A program made the position numbers and the translations under genes. Shown in pieces: positions 45,701 through 54,305 of a DNA stretch of 64,000 nucleotides. The notes beneath the pieces are model-generated. The model was not told where the DNA came from and ran no database searches. It saw only the letters and a list, made by a program, of their open reading frames with translations. The stretch's first letter is position 1, and each line of letters starts with the position of its first letter. The DNA is from Saprospiraceae bacterium (lineage in GTDB: Bacteria > Bacteroidota > Bacteroidia > Chitinophagales > Saprospiraceae): NCBI GenBank assembly GCA_016719855.1, contig JADJYH010000002.1, positions 124,001 through 188,000 on the forward strand, given 5' to 3'.

Positions 45701-48486
45701 GTCTTTGAACCACCGCAAGCGGAAGGAGCGCCCGTGCTGTTGCTGGACAACACGGCGTTGCAGCCTCCAGAAGCAGATGCAGTGGCCAGCCAGGTAGCAT
45801 AAGCAGCATCAACCGCAGCCTGCGTTTGGCAAGCTGCCACCGTTAAGTTTGCAGGGCAGGTTAACGTCACCGCCAGGGCTGCTGTCACAGTGAAAGTCGC
45901 CTGGCAAGTAGTGCTAAATGGCGCACAAGTGCTTGCATAAGTAAATGTTACGGTCGTCGCGCCACCGCAGGCAGGTGGAGCACCAGTGTTGTTGTTGGTC
46001 AAAACGCCGCCGCAACCGCCCGTGGCCGAAGCAGTGGCCAACCAAGTAGCGAAGGCTGCATTAACTGCCGATTGGGTTTGACAAGCTGGCGTTGTGGTGT
46101 TTATTGGGCAATTAAGCACAACTGGCTGAGGCGATGCCACTGTGAAAGTGGCTTGACAAGTTGAGGACAGTGGCGCACAGGTACTGGTATAGGTAAAAGT
46201 CACGGTTTTTGAACCACCACAAGCCAGTGGAGCAGTACCGCCATTGTTGCTCAAAACGACGTTGCATCCTCCTGTAGCTGAAACGGTAGCCAGCCAAGTT
46301 GCATAGGCAGCATCAATCGCAGCTTGCGATTGGCAAGCTGCCACCGTCGTGTTTGCTGGACAGATTAGCACGACCGTTGGAGCCGCAGTTACCGTAAAAG
46401 TCGCTTGGCAAGTGGTGGTAAGCGGGGCACAAGTACTGGTGTACGTGAAAGTCACGGTCGTCGAACCGCCGCAAGCCAGTGGCGCACCTGTGCTGTTGTT
46501 GGTCAAATTGACGTTGCATCCTCCCGTTGCTGAGACGCTTGCCAGCCAAGTTGCGTAAGCAGCATCAACCGCAGCCTGCGTTTGGCAAGCTGCCACCGTC
46601 GTGTTTACCGGACAGGTAAGCACGACCACTGGAGCCGCCGTGACCGTAAAAGTCGCTTGGCAAGTGGTGGTCAGCGGGGCACAAGTGCTCGCATAGGTAA
46701 ACGTCACGGTCTTTGAGCCGCCACAAGCGGGTGGCGCACCTGTGCTGTTGTTGTTCAAAACGCCATTACAGCCACCCGTGGCTGATACCGTAGTCAACCA
46801 AGTTACGTAAGCAGCGTCAACCTCAGTTTGTGTCTGGCATGCTGCCGTCGTAGTATTTATTGGGCAGGTCAGCACAACCACTGGAGCCGCAGTGACCGTA
46901 AAGGTCGCTTGGCAAGTTGTGGTTAATGGTGCACAACTGCTCGTATAGGTGAAAGTTACGGTCTTTGAGCCACCGCAAGCAGAAGGCGCACTGCCACCGT
47001 TGTTGGTCAAAAGGCCGTTGCAGCCACCCGAAGCGGATGCGGTTGCAAGCCATGTGGCATACGCTGCATCAACATCAGCTTGAGATTGACAGGCGGCTGT
47101 GGTCGTATTTACGGGACAAGTGAGTGTCACTGCCGGGGCTGCCGTCACAGTAAACGTCGCCTGGCAAGTCGTGGTTAATGGCGCACAACTGCTCGTATAG
47201 GTGAAGGTAACCGTCTTTGAGCCACCACATGCTAGTGGTGCACTACCGCCATTGTTGCTCAAAACGCCATTGCACCCACCCGAAGCAGATGCCGTAGATA
47301 ACCATGTAGCATAAGCAGCATCAACGTCTGCTTGGGTTTGGCAAGCAGTCACGGTCGTATTTGCAGGGCAAGTGAGTGTCACCGTCGGGGCTGCCGTTAC
47401 GGTGAAGGTTGCCTCGCAAGTTGTGATGAGTGGTGCACAACTGCTTGTATAGGTAAACGTCACGGTCTTTGAACCACCACAAGCTGATGGTGCACCGGTG
47501 CTGTTGTTGCTCAAAACGCCACTGCATCCCCCTGTGGCAGCTGCTGTGGCCAGCCAGTTTGCGTACGCTGCATCAATAGCAGCGTGGGTTTGACAAGCTG
47601 CTATTGTAGTGTTTATGGGACAAGTCAGCACAACGGACGAAGCCATCGCCACCGTAAAGGTTGCTTGGCAAGTGGTGGTCATTGGTGAACAACTACTGGT
47701 ATAAGTAAAAGTCACCGTCTTTGAGCCACCACAAGCTGGTGGTGCACTACCACCGTTGTTGGTAAGGAGGCCGTTGCACCCCCCCGTAGCGGTTGCAGTA
47801 GCCAGCCAAACTGCGTAAGCAATATCAACAGCGGCTTGTGTCTGGCAAGCTGTTGTGGTGGTATTTGCCGGACAAGTAATTGTAATGGTTGGAGCTGCCG
47901 TCACCGTAAAAGTGGCATCGCAAGTGGTGACCAAGGGTGGACAAGTACTGGTGTAGGTGAAAGTAACGGTCGTTGAACCGCCGCATGCTGGTGGCGCTCC
48001 TGTGCTGTTGTTGGTCAAAACGCCATCGCAGCCTCCAGAGGCAGACACGGTTGCCAGCCAAGCAGCATAAGCAGCATCAACAGCGGGCTGCGTCTGACAA
48101 GCTGCCGTGGTGGTGTTGGTGGGGCAAATCAGCACCACGTCAAGAGCTGTCGATATGCTGAACAAGCTGCCATCCATTGCATTGTCGCAATCGTCCTTTG
48201 CCGAAAGGTAAGCGGGTGCAAGTCCACTTCTGCTTGGCTGTGGATTCTTGGGTGGGCTTTCAGGAATGCTGCCAATGGGGTTCCAAGCAGTACTTGGTGT
48301 CCGCTCTTGCGGACATTCAAAAAATGTGCTATTCAGTGCAGTGACCCTTGCTACCCAAGGCGGCAAGGCCAGTAATAGTAAAATCGCGATAGGCCGAAGT
48401 AGGAAATGGTCTGTGGCGAAGCTCGAAGCTGGATGCTTGATTGCGCCATACCATCTGCTTTTGGGAAATGGAAACTTTTTCATCAA
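39751..48486 (-). CDS. Giant T9SS surface protein with fifteen six-Cys repeats
   Basis: 2911 residues, uninterrupted. After a long signal region (hydrophobic ~28-50) come fifteen tandem repeats of ~84 residues (~117-1376), each -LTCP-NTT-AACQTQAAVDAAYATW-, -GGCNGVL-NN, ACGGS-TVTFTYTS-CAPL-TTCQATFTV-, with six Cys; repeat 15 is divergent and lacks one Cys. Then a DUF11-like domain (~1377-1500), a long series of HYR/Ig-like domains with DNC--P--V motifs (~1640-2450), a CarboxypepD-reg-like domain (GGQVYNENNAPVGGVSVTLS), a dockerin-like pair (ADVNNSKSITTFDLVELRK; DFVAVKIGDVN), a cohesin-like domain and a T9SS sorting domain (ELFQNKPNPFNKETVIGFRL to the end). Probably a cell-surface stalk or adhesin; ligand unknown. 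Confidence 0.92.
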   Translation of the reverse strand: MMKKFPFPKSRWYGAIKHPASSFATDHFLLRPIAILLLLALPPWVARVTALNSTFFECPQERTPSTAWNPIGSIPESPPKNPQPSRSGLAPAYLSAKDDCDNAMDGSLFSISTALDVVLICPTNTTTAACQTQPAVDAAYAAWLATVSASGGCDGVLTNNSTGAPPACGGSTTVTFTYTSTCPPLVTTCDATFTVTAAPTITITCPANTTTTACQTQAAVDIAYAVWLATATATGGCNGLLTNNGGSAPPACGGSKTVTFTYTSSCSPMTTTCQATFTVAMASSVVLTCPINTTIAACQTHAAIDAAYANWLATAAATGGCSGVLSNNSTGAPSACGGSKTVTFTYTSSCAPLITTCEATFTVTAAPTVTLTCPANTTVTACQTQADVDAAYATWLSTASASGGCNGVLSNNGGSAPLACGGSKTVTFTYTSSCAPLTTTCQATFTVTAAPAVTLTCPVNTTTAACQSQADVDAAYATWLATASASGGCNGLLTNNGGSAPSACGGSKTVTFTYTSSCAPLTTTCQATFTVTAAPVVVLTCPINTTTAACQTQTEVDAAYVTWLTTVSATGGCNGVLNNNSTGAPPACGGSKTVTFTYASTCAPLTTTCQATFTVTAAPVVVLTCPVNTTVAACQTQAAVDAAYATWLASVSATGGCNVNLTNNSTGAPLACGGSTTVTFTYTSTCAPLTTTCQATFTVTAAPTVVLICPANTTVAACQSQAAIDAAYATWLATVSATGGCNVVLSNNGGTAPLACGGSKTVTFTYTSTCAPLSSTCQATFTVASPQPVVLNCPINTTTPACQTQSAVNAAFATWLATASATGGCGGVLTNNNTGAPPACGGATTVTFTYASTCAPFSTTCQATFTVTAALAVTLTCPANLTVAACQTQAAVDAAYATWLATASASGGCNAVLSSNSTGAPSACGGSKTVTFTYTSTCAPLTKTCQATFTVTAAPTVIFTCPVDATIAACQTQAAVDAAYNTWLATASGSGGCNGVITTNSTGAPSACGGSKTVTFTYSSSCAPLTTSCQATFTVTAAPTVTLTCPVNTTTAACQSQAAVDAAYATWLATASASGGCNGVLTNNSTGAPSACGGSKTVTFTYTSSCAPLTTTCQATFTVTAAPGVTLTCPVNTTVPACQTQAAVDAAYANWLATVSASGGCNGVLTNNSTGAPSACGGSTTVTFTYTSICAPVSTICQAIFTVTAAPVGTLTCPVDTTFAACQTQAAVDAAFATWLTTASASGGCNGVLTNNSVGAPSACGGSTTVTFTYSSSCAPLSTTCQATFTVTAPPPVVLNCPAAFVMPPSSTQAQIDAAFATWLATANASGGCGVLTNDNTGAPSVCGGVTTVTFTYSSTCPIVTTTSCSQTFTVLAVPPGLRVAKYFAGISYATSGVPGNFDVTTEIIVQNVGSTNLDNLSIIDNLSSPANLGSAFVSVTQAPQIVSIGALGAITNATTNPGTNASYNGTGDLLSGGGLLMSGQRIVVQFRFEVNPDAPGAPSIMKNQAEAFGTVANCSAPFVVSDLSDEGANPLTSNAGWVGDSGGTNDPTLLTNCWNLLSNGIACNDLMQVSLNQDCEIGLTPDMVLEGEYPVCANPNTMPLGVYYQVFMVTDAWGAPVPDLNPATPNVHEISGSYIGQYLTVKIQDKVYKNSCWGQIFIEDKMAPVFTCPTIPVEVYCTVNLANVPPPAVSDNCDPNPVVTLVGQQVIDNNICDDGIYTVRRTYKATDNQGNMSMVNCVQNINVVRPPVDFPDDITWSCTQYSAHPNIVNPTALHPSITDVDTLEPGIDVSPTLPDTTLANTGSGIVNVSVSTICAYNVLHSDQLVNICGTSFKILRTWTVLDWCTGDIILTGVGGEDNVQIIKIADKVGPTITRTPFSVSINVPAAHPAPCKSTGLLLPPTISDNCNAVTVQIITSVGEAIYLNGVDGTNGGSIPPPGLSIGTHPVTYIATDACGNSTSITVPVTVVDNTTPTAVCVGFTEVDLPSGVNPTATVLASVFNTGSSDNCCLHHFEVRRMTENCNDGHDDTVFGPSVVFCCEDVANSPIMVVFRAFDCFGNFNDCMVEVDVNDKQPPVLATCPPNQRITCDFFANNFETQLDSLGNNQSAKSQLLDANFGQPVFADNCTSMIVTRTFASNFTQCKEGTMTRTWFATDAEGQQSATCTQVVFVDHVSDFVVTFPKDSTVNCEQMVPDFGEPTVFFQNCEMVAISYEDSPFIVVQDACYKIIRTWEVINWCVQGAVKDQEVIEVPENQLGLPFPQCDLDGDGDCDARTFRDSWTATQKPSAANATVQFGPDTDPDSDPWDGVIIYQQTIKVIDTVDPVFVSCAIPDFCIQDSTTCSTTFTLPLPTVLDCSAQLTITANTPGLGAGFGPFTSAPGTFITTFTANDGCNNSVICSDTFEVVDCKPPNVVCLTGFIVEIEDVLPPMVTVNASELDGGTSDNCSNIVSISFSSDVTDTTNLYMCQDVGIDTVEIWFTDETGVQDFCTTTIEIQANMGQCPEDTLVVNLGGQVYNENNAPVGGVSVTLSGQNGASTTGATGTFFFSNVHIGQDVTVVPSKDDNPLAGVTTYDMVLMSKHILNIEMLNSPYKMIAADVNNSKSITTFDLVELRKLILHINADFPSNTAWRFVDKAYVFPVPNNPWFEVFPEIININDIPMEVLDADFVAVKIGDVNTSYSFAGHENEERSTGTLVFETQNQRLQAGQTYTLNFRAKDFEVEGYQFTLDFDLDLLEFVEIGEGIAKASNFGFTKLDEGSINASWNQHGEHDKSLPDFSLVFRAKTNITLADALWLSDQLTRSEGYSTGGELLDLRLQFTENESVAGFELFQNKPNPFNKETVIGFRLPEAGQAQLTITDATGRVLKVLAGQCQKGYNEFRMTREELGMGAGILYYRLAAGSEKATRMMLLLE
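44365..48140 (-). repeat. Fifteen tandem ~252-bp coding repeats
   Basis: The six-cysteine protein repeats are also direct DNA repeats of about 252 bp, with long near-identical blocks (for example the CCGTAACGGTGAAGGTCGCT and GCATCAACCGCAGCCTG regions recur many times). Such an array can expand or contract by recombination. Confidence 0.88.
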
Positions 48487-48718
48487 TCTGGATTATAATA
48501 AATGTTAATAAAATAGCATCACTGTGGCTGGTCGTGCCAGCGCAGTCAATTAAATCGGAGTGTGGGCAGGTACTTGTTTTGACAGTAGCCTTGGGTGTGC
48601 AGTTTCTCTTGTAACTATTGCTTTGAGTTCTTATTAATGACTACAACATCTAATATGATGCCAATTTTATAATTGTAAAATGCAATGTGTAAAATATTGA
48701 TTGTCAATTTTGTAACAC

Positions 48719-48758
48719 AAAAAAAGCCGCAAAGCGAATTCGCTTTGCGGCTTTTTTT
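48719..48758. terminator. Perfect 40-base palindrome, bidirectional terminator
   Basis: AAAAAAAGCCGCAAAGCGAA and its exact complement TTCGCTTTGCGGCTTTTTTT, centred on GAATTC, with A- and T-runs at both ends. It lies 20 nt past the stop of the minus-strand thioredoxin-like gene. The rest of 48487-48777 shows no gene. Confidence 0.85.
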
Positions 48759-48777
48759 GTGCCAATTAGTGGGATGC

Positions 48778-50129
48778 TCAACCTCCAGTTTTTTCCTTTT
48801 GTGCCTGAATGATGTGGTCAATCACTTCTGGCAATTGTTCAGCGCCCAACCGCTTCGAAAGAATGGTTTTGTCTTTGTCCAAGACATAAATCTGCGGGGT
48901 GGTCTTGATGTCGTACACCGTTTTGTAGCGGCTGCGGTGGTAGGGGTCAACGGTATTGAAGAACACTTCCATTTCCCGCTCCGAAATGGTGGTCCAGCAT
49001 TTGTCCACTTCTTTCATTGTCAGGTTTCCAGCGTCATCACGGGTGGCAAGCGAGGTGCAGATGGCAAATACCGCCACGCCTTTGTCCTTGTAGTCCTTCG
49101 CAAACTTGACCATTTCAGGATGTTTGGTGCCACCTTGCCAATGAGCAATGGGTCGAGCCTATCGGCGTTTTCGATGATTTTCTTCAACTGGTCTTCCTCT
49201 GTCCAAGGGGCGAGGCCTGTTTTGTAGTACTTCTGGGCAATGTGGACGTAAACGGCGTCCATGCCCACGATGTTTGACTTGGCAAACTGGTTCAGAAAAT
49301 GGATGAGGTAAAACTTGAAGTTATCCTCAGCTGGGCGCATTTTTTCGAGTACCCGATCAATGGCGATGTTGAGGGAGTCAGGGTGCTGTACGGTCATCTT
49401 GTTGATGAAGTGTTCCACTTTTGGGAACAAGAACGGTGTGCGAACCAATTTCGGGTCGGCGAGGTCGAGGTTATCGAACCAATGTGAGCGCATCCAGTAA
49501 AAGCTTTGGAGTTCTGTTTCCTTTTGCTCGCCCTTAAACTTTGGTGGGTCGAGCGGCATGTTTGCCTTGATGACAAGGGCGGTCATGGACTTTGGATATT
49601 GAGCGACGAGATTTTTTTGGTAGTCCATCACTTCGTCGTCGAGTACTTTGATTTTCTCCTCGATTTTGACCTTTTTCTTTTCATCGTCCTTGGCTTCATC
49701 GAGCTGTTTTTTTAGCTCGTCGGCCTTTGGGCGGCGGTCACTGATGAATTTCAGGTAGTCGTAAAAACGCTTGTTGTCTTCTGAGCCGGTGATTTTTATG
49801 CTGCCAGCAAGGTCGGTCAACTTGGTTTCCATGCTGAACCATTGGTTGTCGTCATCCAAAAGCAATTGGACGAACTGATTGTCTGGTGGCAAAACTAGGA
49901 GGTACATGCCGCCTGTCAATTTTTCGTTCCCCTCAAAGTAAAACCGCCCGTCAGCTTCCACGAATGCGGTATCTTTTAGGTATTGTTTGTCCCCAAAATA
50001 GTAGCCGAGGTAGGCTTCTTTTTGTTGGAATCCATCTATTTTGACCTTAATCTGGTAACCTGTTTTTTGTGAAAAAATAACGGTTGGAAGGGCAATCGAG
50101 AGAATTAGGACAGTTAGAAAATGCTTCAT
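48778..50129 (-). CDS. Thioredoxin-like thiol-disulfide protein with a break at the active site
   Basis: About 450 residues over two frames. Signal peptide 1-20, an N-terminal DUF4369-like domain (GYQIKVKIDGFQQKEAYLGY, FYFEGNEKLTGGMYLLVLPP), a helical middle region (DUF5106-like, ~120-330) and the C-terminal half of a thioredoxin fold (FAKDYKDKGVAVFAICTS, TTPQIYVLDKDKTILSKRLG). The first frame runs to LIGKVAPNIL; the second begins KHPEMVKFAKDYKDKG. Between these two points family members have ~30 residues including the catalytic CxxC, which is missing in both frames around 49110-49145. So either a deletion removed the redox site or the assembly lost ~100 bases. Confidence 0.75.
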
Positions 50130-50209
50130 GTTTGACTAAATTTAGTTTGGGTAATCAGAAGAGAATTTTTTCCCCAAATTTACACAGCGGCAGCAAATGA
50201 GCCACAAAA

Positions 50210-50244
50210 ACGAAAACCCTGCAAGTATGTTGCGGGGTTTTCGT
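50210..50244. terminator. Terminator after lepB
   Basis: ACGAAAACCCTGC and GCGGGGTTTTCGT pair around AAGTATGTT, 27 nt past the minus-strand lepB stop. Confidence 0.75.
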
Positions 50245-50271
50245 CAGAATTCAGCTTAGTTCAAAGCGGTT

Positions 50272-51873
50272 TTACATCTTGTTTGCCCCAGAAAAAAGCC
50301 TGCTCCAGTTGATGCCGTTGCCGATGCTGCCGTTTTTCGTGGAAAACCAAATGAACAGCGGCTTGCCCACGATATGGTCTTCCGGCACAAAGCCCCAAAC
50401 CCGGCTGTCCTCGGAATTGTGGCGGTTGTCGCCCATCATCCAGTAGTAGTTCATCTTGAAGGTATAGCTGATGGCTTCTTGGCCATTGATGAAGATTTTG
50501 CCATCCTTTTTCTCCAGTTTGTTGCCTTCGTAAACGCCAATTACCCGTTCGTACAATGCAATGCTCTGTGGGTTGATGGCGACGGTAGCGCCTTTTTTGG
50601 GGATGTAGATGGGGCCGTAATTGTCGTTGGACCAATTTCCATAGTTGACTGGGTCGTGCGGGAAATATTTATTGCCGCCCATTTTATCCATCGGATAAAA
50701 ATCAACTTTTATTGCCGAGTCCATTGCCTTGATTTTCTCAACTTGCTCACTGTCAAGGAAGTAGATGCCTTCGTTGATATAGGCTTCTTGAGTATTGATA
50801 CCAATTTCATCCAATTTCTCCTTGTTCAAAGGGCCCGAAGGCGAGGCTACCGTGTAGAGGAATTGCATGTGTTTGGGGTTCTGTGCTGGTGTCCCGTTGA
50901 TGAAAACTTGACGGTCAACCACCTTCAGGCTGTCCCCTGGAATGCCGATACAGCGTTTGATGTAGTGGTCTTTTTTGTCAATTGGTCTTACCACCAGGTC
51001 GGCATTGCCTGTTTTTATTTGCAGAAATCGTTGCATCTGCTGGGGTCGCTGCTTGAGCCTCTGCGGTAGTCGTGTATCGTCCAAGTGCGCTCTGGGAACA
51101 CGTAAACGCTGTCCCCTTCCGGGTAATTGAATACCACGGGGTCGTACCGCTGTACTTCGCTGATGGCGGGCAAGCGATAAAACGGCAGGTTCGGCTTGGA
51201 GATGTAGCTCTCGGCATCCACTAACGGCAAGCGGTTGTGCAGCAAAGGGAACATCAGCACCGTCTTCGGGGTGCGGATGCCGTAGTGCGCTTTGCTCACA
51301 AACAGGAAGTCGCCAACTTTCAGCGAACCTTCCATCGAGGAAGTGGGTATCACATAAGCCTCAATGAGGAACATTCGGATGAAAGGCTGCCGCAAAAACG
51401 GCAAAAACGATGGCTTCCGTCCACTCACGAGCTGGATTTTTGGTATAAGGGTTTTGGCGGTTAAGCTTTTGCAGTTCCCTCGTATTATTGGTTTTTTGCG
51501 CTTCCGCAATTTTAGCCTTGTACTCATGTTCGGCTACCAAGGTAGGCCCGAGGTACTTGTCGTCCTTGTTTTTCCCGATAAAATAAAAAATGGCCGGAGC
51601 ATAGATCACTGCCAGGGCAGAATGTACGAATTTGTATTTTCCGAAGGAGCGCACCATGTCTACGCACAGTCCCACGAAAATGAAAATATTGACGATGGGA
51701 AAAAGTAACCAAAGTGCATGGCTTGGCTTGCGTCCCACGAGCTTGCACATTTCAACGAAATTAAGGCCGGGAATCAAAGCTTTTTTGCCATCAACGCCTG
51801 CTTTTTCAAACAGCTTCATCATCGTGATGCTGAACAGGAGGTATGAGACAACGAGGAAAATCAGAATTTCCAT
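50272..51873 (-). CDS. lepB: Signal peptidase I with N-terminal membrane extension, two frameshifts
   Basis: About 534 residues after repair. The first ~130 residues hold three hydrophobic segments (DUF5684-like, common before Bacteroidota LepB). The peptidase starts at EAIVFAVFAAAFIRMFLIEA. The catalytic Ser is in AYVIPTSSMEGSLKVGDF, and the general base Lys in RPIDKKDHYIKRCIGIPGDS; the C-terminal GDNRHNSEDSRVWGFVPEDH block follows. It cleaves signal peptides at the outer face of the inner membrane and is normally essential. Breaks: an extra base at ~51381 (AAAF-IRMF) and another between ~51010 and 51080. With an essential gene in three frames, sequencing error is the best explanation. Confidence 0.85.
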
Positions 51874-52002
51874 AGATTGAAAGGAAAGGGTAAAATAGAC
51901 AAAGTGAAAAGTAAAAGTAAAGGCGCTTGGCGCATGTTACGGGCGGCAAAGATAAATTAAAATACAAGCTGCAAATCGCAAAGTAAAGACGAATTCAACT
52001 TG

Positions 52003-52365
52003 TCATTCGACGAAGCCCTCTAGGTACAGCTTCTCGCCCTTTCGTTGGTGGTTGAAAAAAACGGTGATTTTTTTGTAAAAATAGCCTGCTTTTCGTGCAT
52101 CAAACACCACTTTAATAAAGCCTTCCTTGCCGGGAAGTATCGGTGTTTCAGACCATTCGGTGGCCGTGCAGCCGCAGATGGAGCGCACGTTGTCAATCAG
52201 CAAAGGTGCGTCACCAGTATTCTTGAAATAAAACTCGTGCGTGGACGGTACGTTCAGCTTCAAATCGCCAAAATCGTGAGTAGTGGGAGAAACCCAAACA
52301 TGGGTTGGTGCTGCAACAAGCGGCGTTTGAAAAAGGAAAAAGAAGGGTAAAACGATATTTAGCAT
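52003..52365 (-). CDS. DUF1573 exported protein
   Basis: 120 residues: signal peptide (1-19) and one DUF1573 immunoglobulin-like domain (THDFGDLKLNVPSTHEFYFK, then NVRSICGCTATEWSETPI with the conserved CGC). Function of the family is unknown; these are abundant periplasmic or surface proteins in Bacteroidota. It follows the coiled-coil gene by 11 nt, so they are probably co-transcribed. Confidence 0.88.
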   Translation of the reverse strand: MLNIVLPFFFLFQTPLVAAPTHVWVSPTTHDFGDLKLNVPSTHEFYFKNTGDAPLLIDNVRSICGCTATEWSETPILPGKEGFIKVVFDARKAGYFYKKITVFFNHQRKGEKLYLEGFVE

Positions 52366-52376
52366 CGGGTTCAGGT

Positions 52377-53363
52377 TTATTTTAGGTCAAACTTGCCAGT
52401 GCCCGCAATATGGCCTTTGTTGTACACCTCCACGGTGTATTTGCCTTTGCTGAAGGCGCCGAGGTTGGGGTCCCAGTTGAAGCAAATGTCGGTGGCATCT
52501 TGATTGTACTCGTACTCTTTCATGTAGGTGTAGCGCAGTTCCTCGCCATTTTCCTTGCTGTAAAAAGTGCCAGAACCAAGCTCATCAATGGCCATCGTTT
52601 CGCCTACCGGGTTGAGGATGCGGATATAGAATGCCTCCAAACCGGGCCGGGCAATTTTGTTTTCCGTCGTGTGGATGCAGACTTTGAGTTGGTCCACGTT
52701 CTTGGCGAATTTTTTCTTGACCGTTTTTCCACTGTTGCGTTCCTTGAGCGGAGTCACGTCCACCTTGTCAATTTTGATGACCGAAGCCAGGTTTACCTTT
52801 TCAGTCAGTTTTGTTTTTTCATCCGCAAGTTGTTGTTTCTCGGCCGATAGCGCTGATTTTTCGCCTTCAAGCAGGCTGCTGCGAAAATTGGCGCTGTCGA
52901 GATTTGCTGACAGGTCTCGGGTACGCTCGGTAAGCTCGTCACGCTCACCTTTCAGGTTCTCGATTTCGACTTTCATCCGGTCAATTTCGGCCACGTAGCC
53001 CGCCACTTGGCTGCGCATGTTCTTCATCTCAGCCATTGCCCGAACATTCTCTTTGCCATCACGGAGCAGGCCCTCAATCTTGTTTTTTTGCAGCTTTAGC
53101 TCTTCTTTTTGTTGGTCAATGATGGCATTCAGCTCCTCGTTGCTGCCGCGCATTTCCTCCAGTTCAGACAGTGCCTCCTGGTATTGTTTTTCCAGTTCGA
53201 TTTTCAATTTATCAGCTTCCGCCAATTTGGTGGTTTGCGTATCCACCTGTGTGTCCTGTTTGTACTTGTTGCAGAGCAAGGCTGCGTTTGTAACCAGCAA
53301 AGTGGCGATTACGATGCCTGCGATAATCAGGAGTCGCTGTTGTGATGAATTATTTGTTGCCAT
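52377..53363 (-). CDS. Membrane-anchored coiled-coil protein
   Basis: 328 residues. A short cytoplasmic N-terminus, one membrane helix (~10-30), a long coiled coil (~45-195, rich in Glu/Lys heptads such as LKIELEKQYQEALSELEEMR) and a compact beta-rich C-terminal domain (~210-328: VDQLKVCIHTTENKIARPGL ... FDLK). The C-terminal domain occurs in several Bacteroidota coiled-coil proteins of unknown role; a periplasmic spacer or envelope-organising function is plausible. Operon with the DUF1573 gene. Confidence 0.8.
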   Translation of the reverse strand: MATNNSSQQRLLIIAGIVIATLLVTNAALLCNKYKQDTQVDTQTTKLAEADKLKIELEKQYQEALSELEEMRGSNEELNAIIDQQKEELKLQKNKIEGLLRDGKENVRAMAEMKNMRSQVAGYVAEIDRMKVEIENLKGERDELTERTRDLSANLDSANFRSSLLEGEKSALSAEKQQLADEKTKLTEKVNLASVIKIDKVDVTPLKERNSGKTVKKKFAKNVDQLKVCIHTTENKIARPGLEAFYIRILNPVGETMAIDELGSGTFYSKENGEELRYTYMKEYEYNQDATDICFNWDPNLGAFSKGKYTVEVYNKGHIAGTGKFDLK

Positions 53364-53555
53364 GTTTTAGTGCGATTGAATTAGGTTTCTATTGAAAAAA
53401 TGTAGCCAAACTACTGATATTCAATTTGTTAAATAGGGCTATTGTTCAAAGTAAAATCAAATTTAGGTTCCAATTTTCGGCAAAGTTAGCACAAATGTTA
53501 GTCCATTTGAATTCAACGGATTTCCCTCAAATACCTACCTTCGCCGCAACGAAAA

Positions 53556-54305
53556 ATGCAAAAAATGATTGAATCCATAGACATTGCCAACATCCTTTTT
53601 CTGGACATCGAGTGCGTCTCTGCACATTCTTCATACGATGATTTGGACGAAACGTTCCAAGAGCTTTGGGCCATCAAGTCCAAGAGCGTGCTGAGAAGGG
53701 AGGCTTCCGGCGAGGAAATTGAGCAGGCCTACCAAGACAAGGCCGCCATTTACGCTGAGTTCGGTAAAATCATCTGCATCTCCGTCGGCATCGTCGTCAG
53801 GGATGCCGACCAGTCGCTCAAGGTGCGCCTGAAATCCTTCTCCCACCTCGACGAAAAACAGTTGCTCAAAGACTTCTGCAACCTGCTCAACCAGCACTAC
53901 AAAGACCCGAACAAGCACTACCTCTGTGGCCACAACATCAAGGAATTTGACATCCCGTACATTTGCAGGAGGCTGGTAATCAATCAGTTGGACTTTCCCG
54001 CCTTGCTTCAGGTCACAGGTAAAAAACCTTGGGAAATTAAGTACCTGCTCGACACGATGGAACTTTGGAAGTTTGGCGACATCAAAGCCTACACCTCCCT
54101 CAAGCTACTCGCCGCTGTGCTCGGATTCCCGTCCCCGAAGGACGATATTGACGGCAGCGACGTGGGCCGGGTTTACTGGGAAGAACAAGACATTGACCGC
54201 ATTTCGCTCTACTGCGAAAAGGACGTTTTGGCCACTGTGCAGCTTTTCCTTCGCTTTCGTAGGATGCCGATTTTGACAGAAGAACAGGTTCACCATGTGA
54301 GGTGA
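53556..54305 (+). CDS. 3'-5' exonuclease of the PolB-like DEDDy type
   Basis: 249 residues, an RNase H-like exonuclease resembling the proofreading domain of family B polymerases but without a polymerase. Exo I: NILFLDIECVS; Exo II: LCGHNIKEFDIPYICRRL; Exo III: ISLYCEKDVLATVQLF (Tyr, Asp). The four acidic residues are present. It removes nucleotides from DNA or RNA 3' ends; its actual substrate is not known. The TGA stop lies at the very edge of hairpin W8. Confidence 0.9.
   Translation: MQKMIESIDIANILFLDIECVSAHSSYDDLDETFQELWAIKSKSVLRREASGEEIEQAYQDKAAIYAEFGKIICISVGIVVRDADQSLKVRLKSFSHLDEKQLLKDFCNLLNQHYKDPNKHYLCGHNIKEFDIPYICRRLVINQLDFPALLQVTGKKPWEIKYLLDTMELWKFGDIKAYTSLKLLAAVLGFPSPKDDIDGSDVGRVYWEEQDIDRISLYCEKDVLATVQLFLRFRRMPILTEEQVHHVR

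Noticed and set aside
44365..48140. The 252-bp direct repeats as a CRISPR array or satellite
   Set aside because: The unit is far too long, has no spacer pattern and encodes a periodic six-cysteine protein domain.
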